A DNA stretch of 64,000 nt from Arthrobacter burdickii (GTDB lineage: Bacteria > Actinomycetota > Actinomycetes > Actinomycetales > Micrococcaceae), in the NCBI RefSeq assembly GCF_030433645.1, contig NZ_JAROCG010000001.1, positions 1,860,001 to 1,924,000 of the forward strand, given 5' to 3'. Numbering within the stretch: position 1 is the stretch's first letter; every line of letters begins with the position of its first letter. Below are positions 25,614 through 34,032 of this stretch, in pieces. The translations under genes were made by a program, and so were the position numbers. The notes beneath the pieces were generated by a model. The model made no database searches, had not been told where the DNA came from, and saw only the letters and a list, made by a program, of their open reading frames with translations.

Positions 25614-26483
25614 ATGAACAACGGCTCCTCCGACGGCACGGCCCTCTCCGCCACCGAGCCGCACCGCACCGCGTCCTTCGGCTCGCCGGGAGCGCCTGCG
25701 CCGGCGGACGCTGAGCCGGATGCTGCCGCATCAGGTGCAGCTGGATCGGCTCCTGCCGGATCGGCTGCTGACGGATCGGCTGCTGACGGATCTGCTCCTG
25801 CCGGATCGGCAGGGGTTGCCGGGGACGCCCTCACCGACCCCCGCTACGCGCGCTTCGTCGCCGATCTGCTCGGTGTCATCGCCTACGGCGAGCTGTCGGG
25901 CTTCGAGCGGCTCTCGTCGGATGCGCGGTTCTCACCCAGCCTCGCGGACCGGGCGAACCTGGCGCGCCTCGCGGTGCAGGAATTCGAGCACTTCGAACTG
26001 GTGGGCCGCTTCCTCGCGCAGCTCGGTGTCCCTGTGGAGGATGCCATGGGGCCCTTCCAGGCGTCCGTCGATGCCTTCCATGAGCGCACGCGCCCCGGGG
26101 ACTGGTACGAGTCCCTCATGAAGGCCTACGTCCTGGACGCCTTCTCCGGCGATTTCTACCGGGCCCTGGCGGACAGCCTGGACCCGCGCACCCGCGAGCT
26201 CATCAGCACGATCAACTCGGGCGAGGGCGCCGTACACCTGCAGCGGCGCCTGAAGGAAGCCCTGTCCGAGGACCCGCGGCTCGCCTCGCGGCTGGCGCTC
26301 TGGGGGCGCAGGCTCGTGGGGGAAGCTCTCACGCAGGCTCAGCGGGTGGGCATTGAACGCGAGTACCTCGCCGGCCTGCTGTTCGAGGACGAGGCGCACA
26401 CCACGCAGCACACGACAGCCCTCTTCTCCCAGCTGACCCGCAACCACTCGCGCCGGATGAGCGCACTGGGGCTCACCGCCTAG
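25614..26483 (+). CDS. Ferritin-like fold protein (MiaE-like family)
   Basis: 289 residues. The first 80 are a variable Ala/Gly/Ser/Asp-rich extension that includes four GSAxx pentapeptides. The rest is a four-helix ferritin-like domain: LLGVIAYGELSGFERLS, LARLAVQEFEHFELVGRFL with Glu and His spaced as diiron ligands (EFEHFE), then FHERTRPGDWYESLMKAY, GRRLVGEALTQAQRVG and an EDEAHTTQH. Diiron carboxylate chemistry is therefore possible. Relatives are annotated as tRNA-hydroxylase (MiaE)-like or simply ferritin-like; no substrate is known here. It occupies the position of mycobacterial Rv3210c. Confidence 0.8.
   Translation: MNNGSSDGTALSATEPHRTASFGSPGAPAPADAEPDAAASGAAGSAPAGSAADGSAADGSAPAGSAGVAGDALTDPRYARFVADLLGVIAYGELSGFERLSSDARFSPSLADRANLARLAVQEFEHFELVGRFLAQLGVPVEDAMGPFQASVDAFHERTRPGDWYESLMKAYVLDAFSGDFYRALADSLDPRTRELISTINSGEGAVHLQRRLKEALSEDPRLASRLALWGRRLVGEALTQAQRVGIEREYLAGLLFEDEAHTTQHTTALFSQLTRNHSRRMSALGLTA
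25743..25802 (+). repeat. 15-bp tandem repeat in the ferritin-like gene
   Basis: Four copies of a 15-base unit (GGATCGGCTGCTGAC and variants), encoding GSAPA-GSAAD-GSAAD-GSAPA in the N-terminal extension. Unit length is a multiple of three, so copy changes keep frame. Confidence 0.9.
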
Positions 26484-26522
26484 GGCAGGCACTAGGGCAA
26501 ACACTAGGGCAAACACGAAAAA

Positions 26523-26557
26523 ACCCGCGGCGGCGGCATACGCCGTCCACCGCGGGT
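26523..26557 (-). terminator. Intrinsic terminator of the DUF3107 gene
   Basis: An 8-bp outer stem (ACCCGCGG with CCGCGGGT) encloses an inner CGGCG/CGCCG stem. On the reverse strand the hairpin is followed by about seven T residues (the + strand shows gaaaaaaa before it), so it stops transcription of the DUF3107 gene. A 13-base direct repeat (tagggcaaacac type) precedes it on the + strand. Confidence 0.8.
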
Positions 26558-26576
26558 CTCCTCGGGACTGCTGGGA

Positions 26577-26801
26577 CTACAGCGCGCCGAAGCCGACGCG
26601 CCGGGTCTCCTCCGCACCGATCTCGACGTAGCCGAGGACGGATGTCGGGACGATGACCTGGCGGCCCTTGGAGTCCTTGAGGCGCAGCTCGGAACCGCTG
26701 CTCATCGCCTGGGACACCAGCTCGGCAATCGCGTCCGCGCTCTCGGAGGACTCGAGGATGATCTCCCGGTTGACGTTCTGGATACCGATCTTGATTTCCA
26801 C
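26577..26801 (-). CDS. DUF3107 family small protein
   Basis: 74 residues, starting MEIKIGIQNVNREI and ending RRVGFGAL, a family found across actinobacteria next to a TetR gene (Rv3208A in M. tuberculosis, as I recall). Function is unknown. It starts with GTG at 26801; AGGAGG eight bases upstream is one of the strongest ribosome-binding sites in the window, and an ATG between the two is out of frame. Ends at a clear intrinsic terminator. Confidence 0.88.
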   Translation of the reverse strand: MEIKIGIQNVNREIILESSESADAIAELVSQAMSSGSELRLKDSKGRQVIVPTSVLGYVEIGAEETRRVGFGAL

Positions 26802-26850
26802 GGCGCATGCCTCCTGTGTAGTGAACCTGTGATTCGTACCGAAACCTACC

Positions 26851-27471
26851 CTAGATCTCCTTGGGGAAGCGGCTGATTCCGCGCCAAGCTAAACGGTAGA
26901 TCAGCTCCGCCGCGGCATCGATGTCGAGGCTGCCGTCGGTCTCCAGCCAGTAGCGCGCACTGATCTGGGCCATGCCCGCGAGGCCGCGTCCCAGCAGCGT
27001 CGCCTCCACCATGGACAGCTGGGTGTCACCGGCGATCACGCCGGCGATCGCGTTGGCGAAGTGCGCATTGAACTCCTCGAGCCGGCGGCTGACATCGGGT
27101 TCGTTGCTGATGTCCGATTCGAAGACGAGCCGGTGCGCCTTGCTGTCCTGGGCGATGAACTGGAAGTAGGCCCGCATGGTCGCGTGCACGCGCAGCTTGT
27201 TGTCGTCCGTCGAGCGGATCGCGTCGACGAGCAGTTGCGTCAGCTCCGCGAGATGACTGTCGAGCAGGGCGAGGTAGAGGTCACGCTTGCCGGGGAAGTG
27301 CTGGTAGAGCACGGGCTTGCTGACCTTGGCCGCCACGGCGATGTCATCCATGGCCGCACCGTGGTACCCGTTGCCCACGAAGACCTCCTGCGCAGCCGCC
27401 AGGAGCTGGCGCCGGCGTTCGTCTCGTGGCAGCCGGGGGGCTTTTCCGGCGGCGGTCGGTTCATCACTCAC
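26851..27471 (-). CDS. TetR/AcrR-family transcriptional regulator
   Basis: 206 residues from GTG 27471, with GAGGA about ten bases upstream; a TTG start 7 codons earlier is possible. N-terminal helix-turn-helix: RRRQLLAAAQEVFVGNGY, MDDIAVAAKVSKPVLYQHF. The C-terminal ligand-binding half is all helical. It lies directly upstream of the DUF3107 gene on the same strand (50 bases), so autoregulation or control of that gene, and of the divergent moeB, are possibilities. Ligand unknown. Confidence 0.9.
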   Translation of the reverse strand: MSDEPTAAGKAPRLPRDERRRQLLAAAQEVFVGNGYHGAAMDDIAVAAKVSKPVLYQHFPGKRDLYLALLDSHLAELTQLLVDAIRSTDDNKLRVHATMRAYFQFIAQDSKAHRLVFESDISNEPDVSRRLEEFNAHFANAIAGVIAGDTQLSMVEATLLGRGLAGMAQISARYWLETDGSLDIDAAAELIYRLAWRGISRFPKEI

Positions 27472-27661
27472 GGGGGGCGATCCTCGGTTCAAAGGTCAGG
27501 GACGTCCGCCCAGTTTACCCACCGACTCCCACGCGGCATCGGCGCTCCGGACGTAGCAGGCGGGAGGGGGCTGCGGCGACTGCGGCGGCTACTGCGGACG
27601 GCCATTGCCGACGCCGGGCGGCCTCGCGGGCCCTGCGCTGGCCGCCCGCTGTCCTGCGGAA

Positions 27662-27667
27662 TACCCT
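27662..27667 (+). promoter_or_regulatory. Putative -10 element of the moeB gene (leaderless)
   Basis: TACCCT, then TGGGC, then ATG at 27673. Five-base spacing, no ribosome-binding site. Confidence 0.4.
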
Positions 27668-27672
27668 TGGGC

Positions 27673-28944
27673 ATGACTGCTTTCCCGTCCCCACCGGCCC
27701 CAGCGACTGCGGGCGCCTCCGCCACGGAGAGCCCCGCGGCTCCGCCGTCGTCGCTGTCGGGACCGGACGGATTGCCGCCCCTCGTGGACGCGAGCGGGAC
27801 CCTGACCCAGGACGAGACGCTGCGCTACTCGCGGCACCTCATCATCCCCGGCTTCGGCGTCGACGCGCAGCTGCGCCTCCGGAATGCACGCGTGCTCGTG
27901 ATCGGCGCGGGCGGGCTCGGTTCGCCGGCGCTGCTCTACCTCGCGGCTGCGGGAGTGGGCACGCTCGGCATCGTGGACGACGACGACGTCGAGCTCTCGA
28001 ACCTGCAGCGCCAGGTGATCCACGGCATGCCGGACCTCGGCCGGTCGAAGGCGGAGTCCGCGCGGGACAGCATTCTGGAGCTCAATCCGCTGGTCGAGGT
28101 GATCCTGCACCAGGAACGGCTCGACCGGTCGAACGCGCTGGCGCTGTTCGGCAGGTACGACCTGATCGTCGACGGCACGGACAACTTCGCCACGCGCTAC
28201 CTCGTGAACGACGCCGCGGCGATCCTCGGCAAGCCCTACGTGTGGGGTTCCATCCTCCGCTTCGACGGGCAGGTGAGCGTCTTCTGGCAGGACCACGGCC
28301 CCACCTACCGCGACCTCTACCCGGAAGCACCCCCGCCCGGATCCGTGCCGTCCTGTGCGGAGGGCGGGGTGCTCGGCGTCCTGTGCGCTCAGATCGGGTC
28401 CGTCATGGTCAACGAGGCGATCAAGCTGATCACCGGAGTGGGAACCACGCTGCTCGGCAGGGTGCTGGTCTTCAACGCGCTGGACATGAGCTGGCGGGAG
28501 CTGCGGGTACGGCCGGACCCGACGGCCACCCGGGTCACCGAGCTCATCGACTACGAGCAGTTCTGCGGCATGCCCGCCGCCGGTGCTGCGGACGCGGGCA
28601 CGGCCGAGGATCCGGTCCCGACCGTGTCGGTGGACGAGCTCGCTGGACTCCTCGCGGCACGGGCGGTCGGGGAGGCCGACTTCGACCTGCTGGATGTCCG
28701 CAATCCCGAGGAGTACGCGATCGTGAGCATCGACGGCGCGGTGCTGGTCCCGAAGAACTCCATCCTCGACGGTGACGCGGCGGTCGACAGCACCCGGACG
28801 GTCCTGGTCCACTGCAAGTCGGGTGTCCGCTCCGCCGACGTCGTCCGGTTCCTCCGCGCACAGGGCCACCCGGACGTGCGGTCCGTGGACGGCGGGATTC
28901 TCGAGTGGGTGCGCAGGATCGAACCGGAGAAACTGACCTACTAG
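27673..28944 (+). CDS. moeB: MoeB/ThiF-like adenylyltransferase with C-terminal rhodanese domain
   Basis: 423 residues. E1-like domain: nucleotide-binding GAGGLGS (78-84), DDDDVELSNLQRQ, IVDGTDNFATRYLVND, and the conserved Cys228 in PSCAEGGVLG. A rhodanese domain ends the protein with active-site loop HCKSGVRS (Cys381). Such fusions adenylate a ubiquitin-like sulfur carrier (MoaD, ThiS or similar) and deliver sulfur for molybdopterin, thiamine or thio-tRNA synthesis. Which carrier is served is unclear because no carrier or partner gene is nearby. The CxxC zinc pairs of MoeB are not complete. About 40 N-terminal residues are low complexity. Confidence 0.88.
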   Translation: MTAFPSPPAPATAGASATESPAAPPSSLSGPDGLPPLVDASGTLTQDETLRYSRHLIIPGFGVDAQLRLRNARVLVIGAGGLGSPALLYLAAAGVGTLGIVDDDDVELSNLQRQVIHGMPDLGRSKAESARDSILELNPLVEVILHQERLDRSNALALFGRYDLIVDGTDNFATRYLVNDAAAILGKPYVWGSILRFDGQVSVFWQDHGPTYRDLYPEAPPPGSVPSCAEGGVLGVLCAQIGSVMVNEAIKLITGVGTTLLGRVLVFNALDMSWRELRVRPDPTATRVTELIDYEQFCGMPAAGAADAGTAEDPVPTVSVDELAGLLAARAVGEADFDLLDVRNPEEYAIVSIDGAVLVPKNSILDGDAAVDSTRTVLVHCKSGVRSADVVRFLRAQGHPDVRSVDGGILEWVRRIEPEKLTY

Positions 28945-28999
28945 TCCCGTCCCGGTCCCGTCGTGCAGGGAGTCATGCAGGGGAGTGCAGGGCGGGCGG

Positions 29000-30433
29000 C
29001 TAGGCGCTCTCGGCGGGCCGTTCGTGGTCCACGGGACATGCGGCGCCATCGGTGGGCGCGTGGACGTGCTGGGCGTGGGGCGCGGCCAGGACGATGGCGT
29101 CGGACAGAACGGCCGATCCTGAACCGGTTGCTGCTGAACCGGTTGCTGCTGGAAGCTGCTCGGCGGGTGCCTTCCCGGCGGGTGCGACGTCGATCCCGTA
29201 GAGGGCCTCGAGGGCTGCGGTGTAGTCGTCCTGGCGTCCCTCGGCGGCGAGTTCGCGTGCCCGGACGGTCGGCACGTGCAGGAGCTGGCGGACCATGCGC
29301 CGCAGGGCGAACTCGACTTCCTCGGCAGCGGCGGTGCACCCGTGCTGGGCCCGGACGCGTTCCATCTCGGAGTCGAGGACGGCCTGGGTGTGCCGGCGCA
29401 GCGCGACGATCGCGGCGTTCATGGCGCGGGTGTTCTGCTGCTCCTGGAAGGACCGCGCGGCCTCCCGCACCAGGTCGCTGGCCTGGGTGAGCGCATCGGC
29501 CTGTTCCTCGGGGGCGGCGGCCCGGACGGATTCGAGGGTGATGAGTTCCACGCCCTCGAGGGTCCCGACGGCGGGGTCGAAGTCGTGGCTGAGGGCGAGG
29601 TCGATGATGACGAGCGGATGGGTGCTGCCGGTGCGGACGCGTTCGATGTCCGCGGCGTCGATGCGTGCGTCGCTGCCGCTGCAGCCGATGACCACGTCGG
29701 CGCGGGCCATGGCGCCGGGCAGGTCCGCGGCGGCCACCGCCGTCCCGCCCCGGGTCGCGACGAAGGCCTCGGCGCGTCCGGAGGAGGAGAAGACGGAGAT
29801 ATCCGTGCAGCCCCTCTCCCTGAGGGCGGCCATCGTCGCACCTGCGTAGGCTCCGGTGCCGAACACGACCACGGTCTTGGCCGACCAGTCGGCGTCCTCG
29901 GAGATGTCCCCGGCCAGTTCCAGGGCCACGGAGACGATCGAGCGGCCCCGGCTGCCGAGCGCCGTCTGGGCTCCGACGTCCTTGGCGGTCTTCGAGGCGG
30001 CCTGGAAGAGTCGTACGAGGCCGCCGCTGGCAGCACCGGAACCTTGGGCGTCGATGAGTGCGCGGCGGACCTGGCCGGCGATCTCGCGTTCGCCGATCAC
30101 GGCGGAGTCGAGCCCGGCGCCGACGGCGAACAGGTGCTCGGCGACGTCCTGGCCGGTGTGGGTCTCGAAGGACGAGGACACGGACTGTTCGGGGATACCG
30201 GAGTACTCGCTGATGGTCGAGACGATCGCGGACCGGGCGGCCTCCACGTCGTCGTCGGAGGGGGCCTCGGCGTAGATCTCGAAGCGGTTGCACGTCGCCA
30301 GGACGACGGCGCCGGAGACGGCCCTGTGGTCGGCGAGCACGGCGGAAGGGACCTGGGGTGCCCCGACGCTGAGTCGGGCGACCGTTTCCAGGTCCACGTT
30401 CGAGTGTGTCGCTACAAGTGAAAGAAGTACCAC
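29000..30433 (-). CDS. hemA: Glutamyl-tRNA reductase
   Basis: First committed enzyme of C5-pathway heme synthesis: NADPH reduction of glutamyl-tRNA(Glu) to glutamate-1-semialdehyde. 477 residues. Catalytic Cys48 sits in [33 protein letters not shown] and [14 protein letters not shown] form the specificity domain; [11 protein letters not shown] the NADPH site; QHGCT and [12 protein letters not shown] the dimerisation helix end. A disordered C-terminal 60-residue extension contains 15-bp repeats. GTG start at 30433 with TATGAT nine bases upstream. Divergent from hemE-hemL. Confidence 0.93.
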   Translation of the reverse strand: MVLLSLVATHSNVDLETVARLSVGAPQVPSAVLADHRAVSGAVVLATCNRFEIYAEAPSDDDVEAARSAIVSTISEYSGIPEQSVSSSFETHTGQDVAEHLFAVGAGLDSAVIGEREIAGQVRRALIDAQGSGAASGGLVRLFQAASKTAKDVGAQTALGSRGRSIVSVALELAGDISEDADWSAKTVVVFGTGAYAGATMAALRERGCTDISVFSSSGRAEAFVATRGGTAVAAADLPGAMARADVVIGCSGSDARIDAADIERVRTGSTHPLVIIDLALSHDFDPAVGTLEGVELITLESVRAAAPEEQADALTQASDLVREAARSFQEQQNTRAMNAAIVALRRHTQAVLDSEMERVRAQHGCTAAAEEVEFALRRMVRQLLHVPTVRARELAAEGRQDDYTAALEALYGIDVAPAGKAPAEQLPAATGSAATGSGSAVLSDAIVLAAPHAQHVHAPTDGAACPVDHERPAESA

Positions 30434-30442
30434 AACCCTGCA

Positions 30443-30448
30443 ATCATA
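30443..30448 (-). promoter_or_regulatory. Putative -10 element of hemA
   Basis: TATGAT on the reverse strand, a near-consensus -10, ending nine bases before the GTG of hemA. The leader would be only about three bases, or the message leaderless. Confidence 0.5.
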
Positions 30449-30497
30449 CCGAGAACAGGGCCTCCCCACCGGACAGGCAATCCTTACCAGGGCTTGC

Positions 30498-30509
30498 AAT
30501 CCGCGGATT
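30498..30509. promoter_or_regulatory. Palindrome in the hemA/hemE divergent region
   Basis: AATCCGCGGATT is a perfect 12-bp palindrome halfway between the divergent hemA and hemE starts, with a further GGATTC copy 12 bases on. It is a candidate operator shared by both heme transcription units. No regulator can be assigned. Confidence 0.35.
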
Positions 30510-30616
30510 CCTGCGGGATTCTGCCCCTCCGCTGCAGAGGTGATGTTAGCCACGCGCGCCGTCGCGCGCCGGCCTCCGGTTAACCATCCGCGGCGATCTT
30601 CGGCAGAATCGGCGGT

Positions 30617-31678
30617 ATGGACCTTGGAGCATCGCACCCGCTGGTCGACGGACGCACGTCCGGCTCGGCCCTCATCTCCGCCTACCGGGGGCAGACCCCG
30701 CACCGGCGCCCCGTGTGGTTCATGCGGCAGGCAGGCCGGTCCCTCCCCGAGTACCGTGCGCTCCGCGAGGGCACCAACATGCTCGAGTCATGCCTGGATC
30801 CGGAGATGGCCTCCGAGATCACGCTCCAGCCCGTGCGCCGGCACGACGTCGACGCAGGCATCTTCTTCTCCGACATCGTGATCCCGCTCAAGCTCGCCGG
30901 AGTCGATGTGGACATCGTGCCGGGCGTGGGTCCCGTCCTCGGCGCGCCCATCCGTTCCGCGGCCGACGTCGCCGCCCTTCCCACGCTGACGGACGAGGCG
31001 CTCGAACCCATCCGCCAGGCCGTCGCACTCACCGTCGCCCAGCTCGGCTCCACGCCGCTCATCGGGTTCGCCGGGGCACCGTTCACCCTGGCCGCCTACA
31101 TGGTCGAGGGCAGGCCGTCCCGCGACCACCTCGGCCCCCGCACCATGATGCATGCCGACCCCGGAACCTGGCGTGCCCTAACCGACTGGGCGGCGGACGC
31201 CTCCGGCATGTTCCTCCGCGCGCAGCTGGAGGCCGGGGCCAGTGCGGCCCAGCTGTTCGACTCCTGGGCCGGCTCGCTGGGACTGGCCGACTACCGCCGC
31301 CACGTTGCGCCGGCGTCGCGCCGGGCACTGGACCACGTACGCGGGTTCGGCGCACCCCTGATCCACTTCGGCACCGGCACCTCCGAACTGCTCGTGGCCA
31401 TGCACGAGGTGGGGGTGGACGTGATCGGCGTCGACTACCGCCTGCCCCTCGACGAGGCCAGCCGTCGCCTCGGGGGCGGCGTGCCGCTCCAGGGCAACAT
31501 CGACCCGGCGCTGCTGACCGCTCCCTGGCCCGTCCTGGAACAGCACGTGCGGGACGTGCTCGCCGCCGGCGCATCGGCTCCGGGGCACGTGGTGAACCTC
31601 GGCCACGGCGTACCGCCGGACACGGACCCGGCAGTCCTCACGCGCGTCGTCGAGCTCATCCACTCGGTGGAGCCGTAG
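30617..31678 (+). CDS. hemE: Uroporphyrinogen decarboxylase
   Basis: Converts uroporphyrinogen III to coproporphyrinogen III by four decarboxylations. 353 residues. N-terminal [16 protein letters not shown] (the usual Tyr of RQAGRYLPEYR is Ser here), [23 protein letters not shown] region, [10 protein letters not shown] and [11 protein letters not shown]. First gene of the eight-gene hem operon. The ATG at 30617 lacks a good ribosome-binding site; a CAGAAT hexamer lies seven bases upstream. hemY begins two bases after its stop. Confidence 0.93.
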   Translation: MDLGASHPLVDGRTSGSALISAYRGQTPHRRPVWFMRQAGRSLPEYRALREGTNMLESCLDPEMASEITLQPVRRHDVDAGIFFSDIVIPLKLAGVDVDIVPGVGPVLGAPIRSAADVAALPTLTDEALEPIRQAVALTVAQLGSTPLIGFAGAPFTLAAYMVEGRPSRDHLGPRTMMHADPGTWRALTDWAADASGMFLRAQLEAGASAAQLFDSWAGSLGLADYRRHVAPASRRALDHVRGFGAPLIHFGTGTSELLVAMHEVGVDVIGVDYRLPLDEASRRLGGGVPLQGNIDPALLTAPWPVLEQHVRDVLAAGASAPGHVVNLGHGVPPDTDPAVLTRVVELIHSVEP

Positions 31679-31680
31679 CC

Positions 31681-33243
31681 GTGGCCCGCGGCACCGGGGG
31701 CGAGGGTCCGCAGGCGGAACCGCACGGGGACGCCGGGGCTCCGGAGCGGACGGGGCGCCGCACCGCGGTGGTGGTTGGCGGAGGCATCTCGGGCCTGGTC
31801 GCCGCGCGGACGCTCCTCCAGCGGGGAGTCCATGTCACCCTGCTCGAGCGATCCGGCCGGTTCGGCGGCACGGTGGACGGACGCATGCTCGGGGGCCTGC
31901 AGCTCGACAGCGGCGCCGAGTCCTTCTCGACGCGGTCCGCCACCGTCCCGGCGCTCGCGGACGAACTGGGGCTGGGCGGCCGCATCGTGTCTCCCGACGC
32001 CAGCGGTGCCTGGGTGCAGCTCCCAGGCAAGGACCTCCGGGCGTCCGCGCAGCCACTGCCCACGTCGGGCGTGCTCGGCATTCCCGCAGACCCCTCCGAT
32101 CCCGCGATCATTGCCGTGATCGGCCGCGCCGGAGCCCTGCGGGCATCCCTCGACCGGGTCCTGCCGGTGGGGCCCCTCGCGACCCGCAGCAAGGTCAGCC
32201 TCGGTGAACTCGTGCGGACCCGCATGGGGGACGAGGTCCTCAACCGGCTCGTGGCGCCCGTCGCGGGCGGCGTCTTCTCCGCCGACCCCGACGACCTCGA
32301 CGTCGATTCCGTGGCGCCCGGCCTGCGTGCCACCATGGCACGCCTCGGGTCGCTGGGGGCGGCAGCCGGGGCGCTCCGGACGGCGGCTCCCGCCGGTGCC
32401 GCGGTCGGCGGCCTCGTCGGAGGCATGGCCCAGCTCCGGGACGCCCTCGTGCAGGAGCTCCGCGCGAGCGGCGCGGACCTGCGCACCGGCGAGCAGGTCA
32501 CGGCGATCTCCTCCTCCGGCGCGGGCTGGACCGTGACGACGGAGCACTCGACGCTGACGCGCCACATCCGGGCGGACGGCATCCTCGTCGCCACGGAGGG
32601 CCGGGCCGCCGTCGACCTCCTCGCCCCGGTCATCCCCGCCATCGCCACCGAGCGGCCCGACCCGGTACCCGGCGTCGCGCTCGTCACCCTGATCGTCGAC
32701 GTCCCGGAACTCGACGCCCGTCCGCGCGGCACCGGTGTCCTCGTGGCGCGCGGCGTCCAGGGCGTCGCCGCCAAGGCCCTGACCCACGCGACCGCCAAGT
32801 GGGCGTGGCTGCGCGACGAGGCCGGCCCCGGCTCGCATGTCCTGCGCCTGTCGTTCGGCCGGGTGGGGGACACCCCCGCCGACGTCGGACTGGTCACGCC
32901 CGACGACGTCCTCTACCGGCATGCGCTCGCCGACGCCTCGACCCTGCTCGGCGTCCCCATCCACGACGCGGACGTGCTCGACTGGGACGTCGTGCGCTGG
33001 GCCGGGGCCCTGCCCCACGCATCCGTCGGCCACCGGGAGCGGGTCGGCCGGATCCGGGCGCTCGTCGCCGGCCGGTCGGCGTCCCTCGCCGTGACCGGCG
33101 GATGGCTCGCCGGCACTGGTCTGGTGTCCGTCATCGACGATGCCCGGGCGCGCGCAACGGCCCTCGCGGATGCCCTCGACGATGTGCCCGTCGAGACCGC
33201 CGCCGAGACCCCCACAGGGGACGGACCGGTCGGTCAGGTGTGA
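31681..33243 (+). CDS. hemY: Coproporphyrinogen III oxidase (HemY/CgoX, HemG-type FAD oxidase)
   Basis: FAD-dependent oxidation of coproporphyrinogen III to coproporphyrin III, the step that precedes iron insertion in the coproporphyrin-dependent pathway. 520 residues. Dinucleotide-binding motif AVVVGGGISGLVAAR (GxGxxG at 33-38) with Glu56 in LLERSGRFGG; the C-terminal FAD contact is GWLAGTGLVSVIDDARA. Family membership (protoporphyrinogen oxidase superfamily) is clear; the coproporphyrinogen activity is inferred from the HemQ and HemH neighbours. GTG start; the first 25 residues are a variable extension. Confidence 0.9.
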   Translation: MARGTGGEGPQAEPHGDAGAPERTGRRTAVVVGGGISGLVAARTLLQRGVHVTLLERSGRFGGTVDGRMLGGLQLDSGAESFSTRSATVPALADELGLGGRIVSPDASGAWVQLPGKDLRASAQPLPTSGVLGIPADPSDPAIIAVIGRAGALRASLDRVLPVGPLATRSKVSLGELVRTRMGDEVLNRLVAPVAGGVFSADPDDLDVDSVAPGLRATMARLGSLGAAAGALRTAAPAGAAVGGLVGGMAQLRDALVQELRASGADLRTGEQVTAISSSGAGWTVTTEHSTLTRHIRADGILVATEGRAAVDLLAPVIPAIATERPDPVPGVALVTLIVDVPELDARPRGTGVLVARGVQGVAAKALTHATAKWAWLRDEAGPGSHVLRLSFGRVGDTPADVGLVTPDDVLYRHALADASTLLGVPIHDADVLDWDVVRWAGALPHASVGHRERVGRIRALVAGRSASLAVTGGWLAGTGLVSVIDDARARATALADALDDVPVETAAETPTGDGPVGQV

Positions 33244-33252
33244 CGTTCCTCT

Positions 33253-33271
33253 CTTCTACGCTTTGTAGAAG
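33253..33271. promoter_or_regulatory. Inverted repeat upstream of hemQ
   Basis: CTTCTAC-GCTTT-GTAGAAG is a perfect 7-bp inverted repeat in the 72-base gap between hemY and hemQ, the only long gap in the operon. It resembles operators built from CTAC/GTAG half-sites such as those of BlaI/CopY-type repressors. It may instead be a weak hairpin in the mRNA. Confidence 0.4.
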
Positions 33272-33315
33272 TGGAGGATTTCGGTTCGCCTCCGGGCAGG
33301 AGGCAAACTAGTGCC

Positions 33316-34032
33316 ATGACTGAGCTCACCGGTAGCAACCCCGCCCACGCTCCACAGCAGACCGGAGAGGGCGCCGAAGCCCCCGGTGAGCTGTTCTACA
33401 CGCTCTGGACCGTCTTCCAGCGGGGAACCGCACCGACGGATTCCGGCACCGCGCTCGACGACGTCGTCGCCTCCTTTGCCGAGGACGGCGTCGTGCTCCG
33501 CGGCTTCTACGACGTCTCCGCGATGCGGGCCGACGCCGACGTCCTGGTCTGGCTGCACGGTCCCCGCCCCGAGGACCTCCAGTCCGCGGTCCGCGCGCTG
33601 CGCCGCACCGCGATGTTCGCCGGCACCACCATGGTGTGGTCGGCGATGGGCGTCCACCGCGACGCCGAGTTCTCAAAGTCCCACAGCCCGGCGTTCTCCC
33701 GCGGCGTGGCCCCCGCCGAATGGGTCTGCGTGTACCCGTTCGTCCGGTCCTACGACTGGTACATCCTCCCCACGGACGAGCGCCGCCAGATGCTCACGGA
33801 CCACGGGCTGAAGGGCCGCAAGTACCCCCAGGTCATCTCGAACACGGTCTCGTCCTTCGCGCTGAACGACTACGAGTGGATCCTCGCACTCGAGGCTCCC
33901 GAGCTCGTGGACCTCGTGGACCTCATGCGCTACCTCCGGGAGACCGAGGCGCGCCGCCACGTCCGTGAGGAAGTCCCCTTCTACACCGGCAGGCGGATCG
34001 AGCTCAGCGAGATCGCCGAGGTGCTCCGATGA
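33316..34032 (+). CDS. hemQ: Coproheme decarboxylase (HemQ/ChdC)
   Basis: Last enzyme of the coproporphyrin-dependent route: H2O2-driven oxidative decarboxylation of coproheme to protoheme. 238 residues in the chlorite-dismutase fold. Characteristic segments: FVRSYDWYILP with catalytic Tyr, RRQMLTDHGLKG with the heme-ligand His, GRKYPQVISNTV, and FALNDYEWILALEAPELVDLV. Start ATG 33316 with AGGAGG fifteen bases upstream, giving its own strong translation start after the 72-base gap from hemY. It overlaps hemH by four bases. Confidence 0.94.
   Translation: MTELTGSNPAHAPQQTGEGAEAPGELFYTLWTVFQRGTAPTDSGTALDDVVASFAEDGVVLRGFYDVSAMRADADVLVWLHGPRPEDLQSAVRALRRTAMFAGTTMVWSAMGVHRDAEFSKSHSPAFSRGVAPAEWVCVYPFVRSYDWYILPTDERRQMLTDHGLKGRKYPQVISNTVSSFALNDYEWILALEAPELVDLVDLMRYLRETEARRHVREEVPFYTGRRIELSEIAEVLR

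Noticed and set aside
30555..30575. Inverted CG-rich run (GCGCGC pairs) upstream of hemE
   Set aside because: Simple alternating C/G sequence common at this base composition; not followed by a T-tract or start signal.
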